A stretch of DNA of 64,000 nt from Gonocerus acuteangulatus (Eukaryota; Arthropoda; Insecta; Hemiptera; Coreidae), in NCBI GenBank assembly GCA_946811695.1, contig OX328124.1:86580030-86644029 (forward strand). The letters run 5' to 3'. This document shows, in pieces, positions 24,486 through 36,850 of the stretch (position 1 is the stretch's first letter; every line of letters starts with the position of its first letter). The position numbers and the translations under genes were made by a program. The notes beneath the pieces are model-generated. The model searched no databases. It saw only the letters and a program-made list of their open reading frames with translations, and was not told the origin of the DNA.

Positions 24486-25635
24486 ACTAGCTGAATACCC
24501 GTGCTTCGTCACGGCAGATAAGTAGTTATTTTATTGCATTAAATAATGTTTCATTAAAATTACGTTACTATACAATTCTGTACAGTTTATTATAGCACGG
24601 TTCCCGTCATACTATATTTTATTCAATGGGCGTTAAAATTTAAAAGTTTATGTTTCCAAGAAGTCATATGGTAACACCCAATATATTTACGAGTATTACC
24701 AAGGTTATAGGCGAGGAGGCTGTGCAAGGGTTTCGGATATTATTACCTCGCCTGGAAAACCTAAGGATATGCCATACATCACGGTTTGACCGGGACTGTC
24801 CCGGTATTTTGCAAATGTTTCGGTGTCCCGCCCAGTTTTATCAATGTCCCGGAAAAGGCTGTAAGATGTAAAAAGTAATGAATTCATGTTTATAAGAATC
24901 TGTTTTAAATCGGTTACTTTTCTACAATTAACATTTTTACTACTGCTCACAGTGTCAAAGAAATGAGAAGTAATCTAACTGCAAAACGCTGGAACTACCT
25001 GCACAGCGCTGCCAGCTGCTGGACACTACTATTTGGCTGATTGTTTTAAGAAAATCAAGTATCAAAAAAAGTTCCGTTCTTATTTTTAAGGTTTGGGTAG
25101 ACTAACAGTTTAGGATTCCCCCTTCCCGTTAGTTGCTAGGCTTAAAATTCACCAACCATTTTGCTTATAATTTGTACTCTTTTTATCCCCCCCCCCTGGT
25201 ATGCCCATCCCATATTAATGTATCTCGGTTTAACTCTCCAAAAATATGGCAAGCCTATCTGACGGGGACGGGCAGAAAAGAAACGCAATTAAAACTCTAT
25301 GAGGGACAGATAATTTCTAGTAATTCAAGGTCTGCCATCATAGTTGAAATTAACCTCAATTAGAAATAAAACTATGAGATAGATAATGTAAGGTAACAAC
25401 TGTTCTTTATCGTCCTAGCAACGCAGGCTGCCTAGGCTTGCCTTCTCTAACCAACTCAAACTTTAAACCCCCCTAAAAATGCTTAAAAATACGAATATCA
25501 AAAAATCCTTTCTTAGCGAGCGCCTACGTTATATAGGGAGTGTCCATGCAAAATTTCAAAAGCTGTCGAGCGTTTTGGGCTGGGCGTTGATAGATGAGTG
25601 AGTGAGTGAGTGGTAATTGACAAATATATAGTAGA
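24486..25635 (-). mobile_element. Non-autonomous Helitron (1150 bp)
   Basis: On the minus strand the 5' end is TCTACTATATATTTGTCA preceded by A, and the 3' end is CGAAGCACGGGTATTCAGCT plus AGT followed by T, giving the expected A|T target. GCCGTGACGAAGCACGGG before the end can form a short GC hairpin. The inside has no ORF and contains an extra block (about 24785-25310) absent from the relative at 18050, with CGGGACTGTCCCGG, probably a nested insertion. Confidence 0.78.
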
Positions 25636-28032
25636 TTATTAAATATTTGCTGCCACTTACTCTCCGGGCTGCTTTTGAGAAGAACCTATTTGTTTCGTTG
25701 TAAAAGAACTAAAATTATTTCCGTTTCGCGCATTTATATGTTTCAGTGTGGAGAGGGAGGTTCAAATTAAGCCCACTTGTAATGGATTAAGTTTGCTTAA
25801 TTTCGCGGTACATCTCTCTTGTCATTTAGGGAGTTAATGTTCGCAAGAGGTACGTGGATGATTTGGTCTGTAGTAGGTGCGAATCCTACTCCAAATGGAC
25901 CGATTTTTATTTTACCAGCCATGGACAGCTTTGGAGGGTTCATTCATTTTGCTTAATATCTTGAAAACGCCTAAGAAATCGTGTTAAATGAGCCTACTGT
26001 AAATGTACTAGGTTAAATTTCGATAGAACCATTCCAGCCAAAGAAGGTTAGAAGAGTTTTTATTAAAAGCTTTCCAAATAACTCCAGGGATACGCATTTT
26101 TAGATTTATTTATGAGTTTATAAAGTTATCTAGACAATTGAAAAAAATGGTATATTTTGTTTTTTTATTTTGTCAGTGCATGCTTGAAAATAGAGTGGAA
26201 AAGGCAGTCGGGCACAATTTGGATCGTTTGGCTCCCTACACTTACATTATTGTCATTTTGGTGTTAAACCTCTTTTCTTTTTTTCTTTTTTTTTTCTTTT
26301 TTTTTTTTTTTTGCAGATTTCAATTTCAATTATCTCAACAGTGCAATTAATTTTTAAATGTAGGTTACTGGCAAAACGGGTAAATGAGAAATGAAGCACT
26401 ATCTGTGAGTCGGAGTTTTATTGTATCGGTTGCCTTGATGTGCATAGCTTAGCCCATTCCTGCGGACGGACTATTTTTGTAGTGAACTGCCAGAAAGTGC
26501 TGGTGACCTTACTTAATGTATAATACATATTTAGGCACATTTTAAACTGAAATGATGAATCGATAAAGTAAAAAACACTTGTGATCATTGGTAAGTGGTT
26601 TTTGTTTGACTTAATCAATTTAACCAACCGATTGAACTGATAAAAGCGGATTGGTCAGGTTGGTAGTCTGTAGTTGCCAAGCAGATTTAAGGCTATTACG
26701 GCCTTTTGACCTTAGTACAGAATACCTCATGGATGGAGGTAGATCAGTCTCGTAGGAAGGGTCCCTGACAAACAGGTACGTATATTATTAAACTTAGGTA
26801 TTTGAGTATATTATGAGTTCATAATATAAACTCACACTATACTTGTATCCTTACAAGTATAAAAAATATTTTATGAGTACAAATTTAATATTCGTTCTTT
26901 TGAAATATGCTTAAAACTTCCTTGGGTGTGGTAATGTTATTAATGAATGTTTAAGGAAGTGCAGACAATTACTTGCCACATATGTTATTGTTTCCACAGA
27001 CTGCTGGGAAATGCGTGACTATGTGGGAAACCAGTCCACAAAAAAACACTAATCATAAGCTCTTTGATAAAAGAATTATCCGACTATGTTAATATTTCCT
27101 CTTGCACTAGATATGATAATCCACAGGTATAAAATAGTATTAACATTACTGTTTATCTTTTGCAAAGAACGCATTTCAAAATATTTTAAGGACATTCAGT
27201 TTTATTTTACTTACGATCAAAATTTGCTAAGATAAAATATCCATGATGTTATCCTAGCTTAGAAAATAACGTACTCAAAGGGTAAAACTACACAAGAATC
27301 TCTACTCTTCCAAAAAATATTCTGCAAGCTGCCGAAACTCGAAAAAGTTGTAACATTTAATTACAACCGATGGTATACTCAGAACTGAAATTATCTCTCA
27401 ATTTGTTTATTTTTGTGATATTATAACAATGAAAAAAAAAAAAAAAACTATTCTTGATGAAATTGACATTTAAGGTATTTGTTTTACATTAGATGAATAC
27501 TAAGTTGCATATTAACTATGAGTTATAAGTTACAGATGGCACAATATAAATTATTAAGGAGTTTAAAATGCAAATTCATCAAATACTCGTCTCCTTATTC
27601 CTATTTTATTGTATTTCTTATACCCTATTTAATTTAGTTTTGTAATATGTTTCTAGAAGTACAAATTCTAATATATTTACTCAGTTTAGTAAGAAAACGA
27701 TTATTAAAATGGGGACCTGACAGATGACCGATGGTCCTTGCCCGGTTTAAACTTATTTTAAATTTCGATCAAAGATGATCGTAATTCCAAAACTTTTAGA
27801 GTTTTTAAAAGGTAAATACCCCAAGATGATAATATCCTTTGATTAATTTGCTTTCCAATCAAATCTCAAAGAAGAAAACCTGCAAATTAAAAAGTTGTTT
27901 GGATTATTATTTTGCTTTGGAAAATTCGATTTGTTCCAATTATTACTGAATTGTGAGCCACCTTTTTTTTTTTAAGGGAGTAGGCGCGTTTGGCTTAATA
28001 GCGGGGCACTCCACTAACTAATGTTCTGGACG
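25636..28032. other. No gene recognised
   Basis: AT-rich unique sequence with several poly-T and poly-A tracts. Nothing supported beyond that. Confidence 0.4.
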
Positions 28033-28254
28033 CAGGGGCGTATATAGGAAATATTTGAGGGGGGGGGGGCTGGGAGCACCAGGGCATTTGTGGGGTATGG
28101 AAAATTAACAACCTACAATTTGGAATAGTTAGCCAACTAAAACGCTATTACATCAACAAAAAAAAATTGAACTAAGTGATCTTATTTAATTTATTTTTGA
28201 GTTTTTTATGACACATTTCTGTTGCTTCACCCCCCCCCCTTATATACACCCCTG
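28033..28254 (-). mobile_element. hAT-G MITE, copy 2
   Basis: Ends CAGGGGCGTATATAGG and TATATACACCCCTG, with the family core AAAACGCTATTAC and AAGTGATCTTATTTAAT. Flanks TCTGGACG (28025-28032) and TCTGAAGG (28255-28262) match at 6 of 8 positions, an aged 8-bp duplication. Confidence 0.8.
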
Positions 28255-28262
28255 TCTGAAGG

Positions 28263-28500
28263 TCAAAACTCCGGCGAACACCAAACGATTTTATCTTCTA
28301 TTGTCCTCGTTTTAGGTTCAGAATCGGGGTCCCAGATCCTCCCTAGACCCACAGAACTTTCAATAGGTATCTATAAAGGGGAAGATTTGTTCGGCAGGAG
28401 CATGTACTGGACACATTACAAGCGTAAGGCGAAGAATCAGATACCTCCACAGAATCTAGAGGGGCAGATCTCGTGGTATGTTACAGGACTGATTTTGTTT
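28263..28500 (+). repeat. SINE-B fragment between two hAT-G MITEs
   Basis: Shares TTTTATCTTCTATTGTC, GGGGTCCCAGA and TCCCTAG with the SINE-B copy at 33187, and AGAGGGGCAGATCT resembles the complement-free tail GTATCTGCCCCTC region in rearranged form. The tRNA-like head is missing. Confidence 0.5.
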
Positions 28501-28522
28501 TTTATTTAAATGGGACTGGATG

Positions 28523-28796
28523 TATGGGCTTATACAATGGGGGCTGAGGGGGCTCCACCCCCCCCCCGAAATCGGTAAACATTTTTCGTAAAACCTTAAA
28601 AATAAATTAAATAAGATCACTTAGTTCAGAAGAATAAATTTTTATAGGTATAATAGCGTTTTAATTGGCTAATAAAAATGGCTGACTATTCCAAGTTCAA
28701 GGCTGTTAGTATTCCATACCTCCCAAATGCCCTTAGCCCCCCCAAATTCTCCCAGCCCCCCCCCCCCCCCGAAATTATTTTCTATATACGCCCATG
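28523..28796 (+). mobile_element. hAT-G MITE, copy 3
   Basis: Starts TATGGGCTTATA and ends TATATACGCCCATG, with ATAAGATCACTTAGTTC and TATAATAGCGTTTTAATTGG in the core. Long C-runs (28559-28568, 28757-28770). The flanking 8-mers do not match convincingly. Confidence 0.75.
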
Positions 28797-30213
28797 GATT
28801 GACGCCTATTTTATTCTCAACATAAAAATAAAAATGCTAGTAATAAAGTAAAATAATTTCCCTTTAATTAATTATTATTAACGCCCTTACGTATTTGCTT
28901 CATTACACATAACCTTATATGTTTTAGACTTTGGTTCCAACTAAGCCAAATATTTTGTTTTAAATTTCACAAAATCACTTACACGACAGAAAACTTTCCA
29001 TTTAAAGGACCTAATAACATGTACTAAAGTTGCATAAATACATTTTTCAACTTAAAATATTATTTTTTGGCTTTTTATAGTATCGTTGGAGTTGCCTGCT
29101 ATATTAATGCTCATATTTCTTCTAAAATTACTTTATCCTATGTGAAAATACCCCAAGTATATTTATTTATTTTAATTTACATTTACATATTTATTTTTTC
29201 ATTTTTCCCATCTTATTCGGTTGTGGTGGATTCAAGGATCGACTTTCTTCAGTCAGGTTGTTACCCGTTTCAGTTATAAATTCAGAGAACATTTTTGAAC
29301 TTTAGGAATTTTAAAAAATACTACTAACAGACAAGAGCAGTTTTGGACTTTTCGTTTATTTTCTTAAATATCTCGAAAATGGTTAAGAAATCGTGGTAAG
29401 TAACCATCTGAAAACTTAGTTCTCTAAAAAGGTTTAGATGAAAATTTCGGCAGGATGACTTCAGACTGAGAAGGGTGTTGGTTTCGTTTCATTGAAACCT
29501 ATTTTTTTCGTTTTTGGTTTTTGTTAAGTTACTTATTATATAGCAGCTGATAAACAAAAGCAATAGATGATTAGGAGTTCCATTTTGTCAGACTTTTTGG
29601 ATCCTTATTTTAGGATGTAGAGCGGAAGAGCGACATAAATTCTAGGGCTGCCGGTGCTATTTGTGTGAGGGGAAGCGGGCGGGCCTCTCTCAATTGCCTG
29701 ATCGGCACATCCTCTCAATTGCTCTCTCCTCATCCCTCTTCCGTTTCGCTCTCCCTCTTCTCATCTTTTAACATATTCCGAAGGAATCTAGTGAGGTGGA
29801 ATTTAGTGAGGTTGCACTCACGAATGAAGATGCTGGTAGTAAAAGTTACTATAAAACTAACGGAAAATACCCGACAAGCAGCTCATGTCCATCGAGGATA
29901 ACATCCTCGTCCAATCCAAACTAACCTTGAAAAAAAAGAGGCCAAGTTCCAAAAGTTAGTTGTTTTTTTTTGGTAGTTATGCACATATACATATATTTAT
30001 TTATGTTCAAGTCAATGGTAATCGCCTCACTATTTCAGCCTGTTCAGATACTCGGAAATTTTCAATTACTATCATGCCCTAACTTCTGAGGCGAATATCT
30101 CTTTCATTCTCCCCTTCTGTTGTCCATTTGCAAAGCCCTTTGATAGACCACACTCCAAGTGATACATTATAAATGTCCGACTGCTTCATTTTAGTCCGTT
30201 TCCGTTCATATCC
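28797..30213. other. No gene recognised
   Basis: AT-rich, no repeats shared with the rest of the window. A 78-codon frame at 29665-29901 lies in a GC-richer patch but shows no motif. Confidence 0.4.
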
Positions 30214-30216
30214 TTA

Positions 30217-31901
30217 AGGGGCCCATAGACGACCAACTTGGTTGTCAACCTTGTTGCCAACATGGTTGCCCACAGACGGTCAACTTGTTGTTGCCAACTT
30301 CATTTGCTGATCAGTTCTGATGCGAACACACGCTTGGGAGAAAATTAGTTACGATCCCTTGTTGTCTTTTATAGTTCTAAAAGAATTGTGTGAGGATGAT
30401 GGGGAAGTGTTTCTTCCAAAAAAAAAAAAAAAAATTGTGGTCAAAAGAGCGGTACTTACAACGTCCTGAGTTTTCTCATTCAAATATATTAAGCAAGGAC
30501 CGAAATAAAAATTAAATGTTTCCTAAAAATGATAAAAAAATTACTTCATAATTTATATTTTTAAAATTAATGATTAACTGTTATGAAATAATTTTTATTT
30601 TTAAGTTTTTAAAATAAAAATTATTAGAAAATTGTTTGAAAAAATAATGAAATATATCAATTACGATGGAATTTTTATTTTTAATTCCCAATAATAAAAA
30701 TTAAAGGTAAAGTGAAACTCATTTATTAATTTATTAAGTATATCTTATCCTCGGAATAAATAAATATGGACTTGGAACCTTTTGTTTATTAGAAGTTATT
30801 TGTTTATGTCAGTGAATCAAAGTTCGTCTAAATCCAATTGATTTGTATGAGTATATATATATTGTATATTCTAGACTTCGTTTTTGTGTTTTACTTTCTA
30901 TTCATTATGGCACTAATATTTTTTTTTGTTATTTAAAATAATGTTTAATGTTAAAGTAAAAAAAAAAATGTATTAAAAAAAAATTTGAAATAACATTATT
31001 CAAATTATTTTTATTTTTAAGTTTTTGAAATAAAAATTATTAGAAATTTTTTTTTAAAAAATAGTAAAATATATCAATTACGATGGAATTTTTATTTTTA
31101 TTTTTCAACAATAAAAATTAAAGGTTAAGTGAAACTCATTTGAAATAAAATTTAATAGTTATTTTCGGTCCCTGATATTAAGTGAACTTCGCGTCTTTGC
31201 GCCTGTAGATTTTAATTTTTTTTTAAGAATGGACAGTACAACCTACGATGACTTGTTGGTTTAAGTACGACCGTTCATTGAAAAACTCTTCTTCAGCCCC
31301 ACGACCAGATCGTAAACATTGTTCAACTTTTTTCAGCTCCCTACATGTTTTTATGTTCCCAACTCTTTTCTTCAAACTGTTAACATTCGCATCCGGTTCA
31401 ATTCTTTGGTAAATTTCCAACAGCTTCAGCCAAGCATTCTTCTTCTTATTTCGGTCTTTAAGCACTTCTGATTTAACTTCCCAAAGCTCAGGCAGTTCAT
31501 TGAAGTTTTCGAAAAATTCATTCCAAGTAGGCGTGTTTTTTATAGACATTGTACACACCTATTATATTTACCGAACAGATAATCTACTTGTATACCCTCT
31601 TTTCGCAAAAATACTTAAATACAAGAGTAGTAAAAACACGAAAAGCAACCGCACATTGACAACCAAACGACAGTTCACTATTGAGGTTGTCAACAGTGTT
31701 GTCAACTTCCCCACAGACGCTTCAACTAGGTTGCCAACATGAGGCTCCGCCTACCGAAAATCAAAACGGATTTGATCTACACCAACCGTTGTACCAACCG
31801 TTTACTCCAACCGCCAACCTGCCCACAGACGTGCAACATCTCCTCCAACATGGCAAGTTGGCAACAAGGTTGAAAACCAAGTTGGTCGTCTATGGGCCCC
31901 T
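30217..31901. mobile_element. PIF/Harbinger element with MADF gene
   Basis: 1685 bp with inverted ends starting AGGGGCCCATAGACGACC, matching over about 50 bp (including TTGTTGCCAAC), flanked by a TTA duplication (30214-30216, 31902-31904). The inside carries a MADF-domain gene at the right and a direct duplication of about 130 bp (30590-30720 and 31010-31140, sharing ATATCAATTACGATGGAATT). No DDE transposase frame was found, so it probably depends on a relative elsewhere. Confidence 0.92.
31223..31558 (-). CDS. MADF DNA-binding domain protein of Harbinger element
   Basis: An intact 111-codon frame inside the Harbinger element. Residues about 15-95 match a MADF (Myb/SANT-like in Adf-1) domain: FNELPELWEVKSEVLKDR, then AWLKLLEIYQ, VNSLKKRVGNIKTCRELKKV and LRSGRGAEEEFF. 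Harbinger elements usually encode a DDE nuclease plus a second Myb/SANT or MADF-like protein that helps the nuclease reach the nucleus and bind the ends; by analogy this would be that accessory protein. Two Met codons near the start (residues 1 and 4) are both possible starts. The C-terminus after the MADF domain is short, so the gene may be spliced or truncated. No stop or frameshift interrupts it. Confidence 0.75.
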   Translation of the reverse strand: MCTMSIKNTPTWNEFFENFNELPELWEVKSEVLKDRNKKKNAWLKLLEIYQRIEPDANVNSLKKRVGNIKTCRELKKVEQCLRSGRGAEEEFFNERSYLNQQVIVGCTVHS

Positions 31902-31904
31902 TTA

Positions 31905-32880
31905 GAGTCATTTGGAATATTCTCTCTTAATCTTTCGTAAAAAATATAAACACATTTAGAAATGTAAAATGAAATCTCACAGAGAAGCAAGATCTTAGGC
32001 GCAACAACAGGACACGATTTCTTTAAATTACGATACTTTTAGTTATATAACTGTAGCTTTACTATTTTTGGTCATTGTAAGCTTTTCAAGTAGATTTAGT
32101 TCTCTCACTGCTTAGACATTGTGTGGCTTCAGGTGTCCATTCCAATTAGTGTGAAACACCAATTCTATTATGGTGTGCAGAATGTTCTTTCTCCTTAAAA
32201 TTGAACAAAATAGTAGAATTGATAATTTTGTTTTTACTAGTGGTTTCATTTATTTATTTTTTTTTCTGTTTCGAGCGTTTTGAAATTTAGTTCCGCTGAA
32301 TTGATGTGTTTTGAAAAGCATGCTTTCCTCTTGACGGCCCTCCTATAGTGCGCTGGACAACCGTCGAGTTGGAACCATCTTCTCAATCTCTCTGCCAAAA
32401 GGACTTCCTCGAAGAACAACGACTGGCTAAAAAGAGGTGGGGGGATGGAAAGGGGGGGGGGATAATACGTATAGTTTTACCGATTTCAATATAAATTTTC
32501 TATATAAAACTCCCTTTTCATAATTTTTTCTTTTTTCTTGGAAATGAGGCAAAAACGAGATATATGCCAAAGGACTTTTTTCGCTTCTTTAATGGAACGA
32601 TATGTTGGGTTGTAAAACAATCTTGGCCTTATTGGTCATGGTGCTACAGAAAATCTAGCCTCGTATCTAGAAGCTCATGATGACATAAAAAAATAGACAA
32701 TGCCCTGAAATCTGCAGTAAAAGCTACTGCAACGTCCACATTTTGTAATACAAAATAGTAGAATAAACGTTACATACCGATAAATCTGTAATATATAATT
32801 ATAAAATAACAAATGTGAATGTTTCACTATTTCTGACGATCAAGAGGGCGCTTTAAACAAAAAAATAATAATCAGAAGAT
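31905..32880. other. No gene recognised
   Basis: AT-rich with a G-run near 32450. No repeat or gene recognised. Confidence 0.4.
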
Positions 32881-33067
32881 AGATCTCCCTGTGTTCCAGT
32901 GGATAACGCCGTGGATTCTCATGGGGGTGATGCGGGTTCGAGCCCTGCCTGCAGCAGGTTGGGTTTCTGTTGAAAGAATTCCCTGCTCCACCACAGATGT
33001 TTAGGAAGGGTGACAACCTATAGATAGCCCGGCGGTAATGACGTAAATGTCGATGCGCCTTTAAAAA
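32881..33067 (+). repeat. SINE, composite of SINE-A and SINE-C features
   Basis: Head TCTCCCTGTGTTCCAGTGG with box B GGGTTCGAGCCCTGC, body GAATTCCCTGCTCCACCACA, then CCTATAGATAGCCCG as in SINE-C, and the ending GTAATGACGTAAATGTCGAT plus GCGCC as in SINE-A, then a short A-tail. Confidence 0.7.
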
Positions 33068-33186
33068 AATTAATGTGATACATGTTTCTTCAAATTTGCC
33101 ATGGACTTTTTTCGACCGGTTATTATTTGTAGTGTATACTTACACATAGACTTCAATAGTATGAATTTTTAACTAAATTTAGAAGA

Positions 33187-33485
33187 TCTGGTGGCGAGGT
33201 TAGCTCAGTGGTAGAGCACTCGACTTAAATGCTCGAGGATCTGGGTTCAGAAGTCGAGCGCATTATAGATTTTATCTTCTATTGTCTTCGTTCGTGGGTT
33301 GGATTTGGGGTCCCAGAGCGTCCCTAGGCCCATCCAGCATTTAATTAATTTATCAATGGGTACATGCAAAGGGAAAAATCAGATATTCGGAGCATAGTAC
33401 TGACCAAGCTATCTCCGTAGTGTGCCTTACCCTCAAGAATCAGGTTATTCTACAGTATCTGCCCTTCTGGACCCTTGTAGCGTGA
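33187..33485 (+). repeat. SINE-B copy (tRNA-derived)
   Basis: Head with GCGAGGTTAGCTCAGTGGTA (box A) and CTGGGTTCAGAAGTCGAGC (eroded box B), body TTATCTTCTATTGTCTTCG, TCCCTAGGCCCATCCAGC, TTAATTAATTTATCAATGG, and ending AGTATCTGCCCTTCTGG. About 300 bp. Homologous to 36175-36485. Confidence 0.82.
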
Positions 33486-34014
33486 CTCAGGACTGTTATT
33501 TATTTATTTATAGGATCTACACCCTTCTAAATAATAGAGTCCCCTTCGATATCTTAGAATTTTATTCAAATAATCTCAATGCAGTTGGTGTTCGCCGCCA
33601 TTCAACCAAACAATGAACGAAAATTGAATGGAATAATTTCTCTGTAAACTTCCTACAGTCTTTTCATATCAGCAGTAACCTGTTCAATTGTTCATTTCAC
33701 ACTTGGATAAATATGTTACCTGAACTCTTTCAGGATATGTAAATTTGTTTAAATAATTTCGAAAGGCGTGTACGATGCTTAAGAATACGTTTTAACCATA
33801 TTTATGTGTTTTATATCTGTATATTCATTTTTTCGTTCGAGACAATGGCTCAAAGTTGAGTTTGAATTAAAAATTCCTTTCTTCTTTAGAACAAAAATGT
33901 TCGAACAACCCATGAAGGGGTTCTCCAAAATCTTCAGTGATCCGTGTATTTAGTAGTTTCAGTATTACCATTTCATACCAGAGTAAATCTATTATGAATA
34001 AACTGTAATTTTAG
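33486..34014. other. No gene recognised
   Basis: AT-rich unique sequence. Confidence 0.4.
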
Positions 34015-34125
34015 CGGAGGAAACCCGCTTATGACGTCAATGCGATGACGCAATCTGGAAGTTCTGACTAGAAAATTTCACGTTTCAGAATCCACAGAGA
34101 AGAAAAATAACGCTGGTTCAAATTA
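34015..34125 (+). repeat. Interspersed repeat GGAAACCCGCTTATGA, copy
   Basis: GGAGGAAACCCGCTTATGAC, GACGCAATCTGGAAG and CTGACTAGAAAATTTCACG match the repeat at 3300 and 56830. It leads directly into the AT/AC microsatellite at 34126. Confidence 0.65.
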
Positions 34126-34140
34126 GTGCGTATATACATG

Positions 34141-34195
<55 letters not shown>

Positions 34196-34223
34196 ACACA
34201 TATACATATATATACATTTACAT

Positions 34224-34285
<62 letters not shown>
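34126..34285. repeat. Compound (AT)n / (AC)n microsatellite
   Basis: Two long AT tracts with an ATACACACATAC-type insert between them, so the region is largely self-complementary. The Tyr/Ile-rich open frame across it is not a gene. Confidence 0.9.
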
Positions 34286-34295
<10 letters not shown>

Positions 34296-34391
34296 AAAAT
34301 CACAAAACCCTTTGCAATGATTGAAGTCGAGAATCAATCGAGTAATAAAATAATGTGCCATGGACAGTGGGGTTCGATTTCTGTCTGGAGT

Positions 34392-34638
34392 TGTGTGCGT
34401 AAATAAGGGGGAGGGCTGAGGGGGCTGCAGCCCCCCCCCCCGAAATTTTGATTTGGTCGGTAAAAATGTGTCATAAACCCCTTAAAATAAATAAAATAAG
34501 GTCACTTAGTTCATTAAAAGTACTTTATCTTGGGCATAATAGCGTTTTAGTAGGCTAAAACTATCCCAAGTTCTAGTTTGTTAGTTCCATATCCCGGAAA
34601 GCCCCCCCCCCCGACATTATTTCCAATTTACGCCCATG
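34392..34638 (+). mobile_element. hAT-G MITE, copy 4
   Basis: Starts TGTGTGCGTAAATA and ends TTTACGCCCATG, core with AAGGTCACTTAGTTCATTA and CATAATAGCGTTTTAGTAGG. Flanks TCTGGAGT (34384-34391) and CCTGGAGT (34639-34646) agree at 7 of 8, an 8-bp hAT-type duplication. Confidence 0.85.
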
Positions 34639-36174
34639 CCTGGAGTGGGTTAATTTTCTGTCATGAGAGACTTGCTCCAGAGTTCCCTACTTCGTCGCGC
34701 CTTTTTAGAAGAGTGGAATGCTTTATATAACCTATTGCTAATGCCCTTGCTACGTAGACAAAAATTTCTATTAAATCACTGAAATAAGGATGCGTTAATT
34801 GATGCAGTTTCTGCCGAGTAAATTTTTTGTTATGAGCTGGTGAGCACAGAGGAAACTTCATAATTACTAGGCTAGAATTACTAGGACCAGAGAGTCCGGT
34901 AAATACTAGACAGCCTGGCGACAAGGTTTATAGTTAGTGTATAGGTGTAACTGGGCGCAGCGGAGCGTGGAGGCCCCTCTGTCTTCCTTCTTCCATGCTT
35001 CTATTCTGACAGCTCCAGCCTTCTTCAATATCCACTTGCTCAGCGATAACACAACTCAATGATGTTAGTTATTCGCAGAGAGCGAAGGAATATTAATTTA
35101 GTCGGGGAGCTCATAGCGCACTTTTCATGAAGTATTTTATGCACCTTGAAATTTTGCTATAATACATAGGGTGTAAAAAAATCATGATTTTTTTAAAAAA
35201 ATCAAAAAAAATCGGATTTACTTGATTTAAATCAGATTTTTTTTATTTAAATCGGATTTTTTTTATTTAAATTGAATTTTTTTACTAAAACCGGCTTTAA
35301 AAAAGAAATCAGACTTTTTAAATGTATCTAGTCTATATAGAGAGCTGGTTATTACCTAGTTGTTCATTATATAAACCTGTAACTAAAATATTTGTTTATT
35401 TACAAAGCAAATAACAAAATAACTATTCTAAAGTGGTGGGTCTTAAGTGGATAATTTCGGGAGCACAGTAGTATTGACGGATCATATATACAGGGTTTGA
35501 AGTTGTCTTATATTTTGAGACCGGAATTTCTGTAAATTTAAAGACTTAAATCAACAAAAATCATTAATTTTCGTTGGTTAAGACATTAAATTTAAATGTA
35601 CAGAAACTCAGGCCTCCAAATATAGGACAATTTCGACCCCTGTATATATAATGAATTTTTTAATTTTAAAACATCAGTTTTAGAAATGAAGCTTTACAGA
35701 AATATTAATCACTAGGGAACTGATGTCATTGTATTTACATATTTTTTTCTCATTCGTAAATCGTAAGTATTGATGTAATTCTGCATGTTTTAAAAGTATT
35801 TAAACAGTTTGCTATTTTATATATTTAGCCAAAACTCCATATTTTTACATATTCTGCCATAAATACATATGTTTGCTACATATTTTAATATTCTTTTTAT
35901 TTTGTAATTGAAGAAATAAAGGAAAACCGAGAAAGAAAATAAAACTTTACCCATTGAGTCTAGGTAACTGTGATTTTTCTAATTCCAAGAAGGTGGCTGT
36001 ATATGTACTATGTCAATACTAGGTACAGGGTGCCCCAAAAATAATGGTCATCCGTTGGCCAGATGATTCTCCAATGCGAGATTGGAAAAAATAACCCCAA
36101 TATTAACCCCTGCAAAATTGACCATGAAATGTTATTCAAGGTCAGAATTTTTTATTGCATATTTCGAAACTGCG

Positions 36175-36485
36175 GGGGCGAGGTTAGCTCAGTGGTAGAG
36201 CACTGGACTAATAAGCTGGAGGCCTGAGTTCAAATCCCGAGGAAGCACTAAAGATTTTTTCTTCTAGTGTCTTCGTTCATGGGTTGAATTCGGCTTCCCT
36301 GACCGTCCCTAGGCCGACCCAGCCTTTAATTAATTTAATAATGGGTACTTTGGGTGCTAATGACTGTAGCAGTCGAAGCGGCCAAGGGGAAAATCAGGCG
36401 GCCGGAGCATAATACTGACCACACTATCTCCCTAGTGTGCCGTATGGTTGAATCAGATACCTCTATCGTATCTGCCCCTCAAGGA
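36175..36485 (+). repeat. SINE-B copy inside the mariner-like left arm
   Basis: GGCGAGGTTAGCTCAGTGGT (box A) and GAGTTCAAATCCCGAGG (box B), then TCTTCTAGTGTCTTCG, TAGGCCGACCCAGCC, TTAATTAATTTAATAATGGG, TACTGACCACACTATCTCC and CGTATCTGCCCCTC. It is better preserved than the copy at 33187 and replaces about 120 bp of the mariner arm. Confidence 0.85.
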
Positions 36486-36730
36486 TTTTGATAATTTTTT
36501 TCTTTAGTATGTTCTAATAACATTGCCTTACACAAAAATACCTCGTTTGATTTTTAAAAAAAAAGAAAAAAATCTTCCAGCATAAAATAATGTAAGTATA
36601 TTGAACAACGGCCCTCACAGTGGCAATCATTGGAGGACCAGAACTTCCTTCGGGAAGAACGTCTTCCTTCAGATTACAGCAAGTTCAGGAGTTGAGGCCT
36701 GGGGATCATGAGCAGTGAGCATTGTTTTGC

Positions 36731-36850
36731 AGGTGGGTGCTGGACATGTCGGAACGTCATCCAGACTTCCTCCAGCGGATATTGTGGACGGAAGAAAGTT
36801 TGTTTTCCAACGTTACCGACCACAGCAGGCAAAATGGACGAGAATAACTT
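36731..36850 (+). pseudogene. Tc1/mariner-type DDE transposase fragment
   Basis: The frame reads RWVLDMSERHPDFLQRILWT then EESLFSN. The pattern PDFL...ILWT(D/E)E(S/A).F is typical around the second catalytic Asp of Tc1/mariner-type transposases; here the expected Asp-Glu is Glu-Glu. The frame stops soon afterwards and no other conserved block is in frame. A dead relic, lying between the long inverted repeats of the mariner-like element as expected. Confidence 0.6.
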
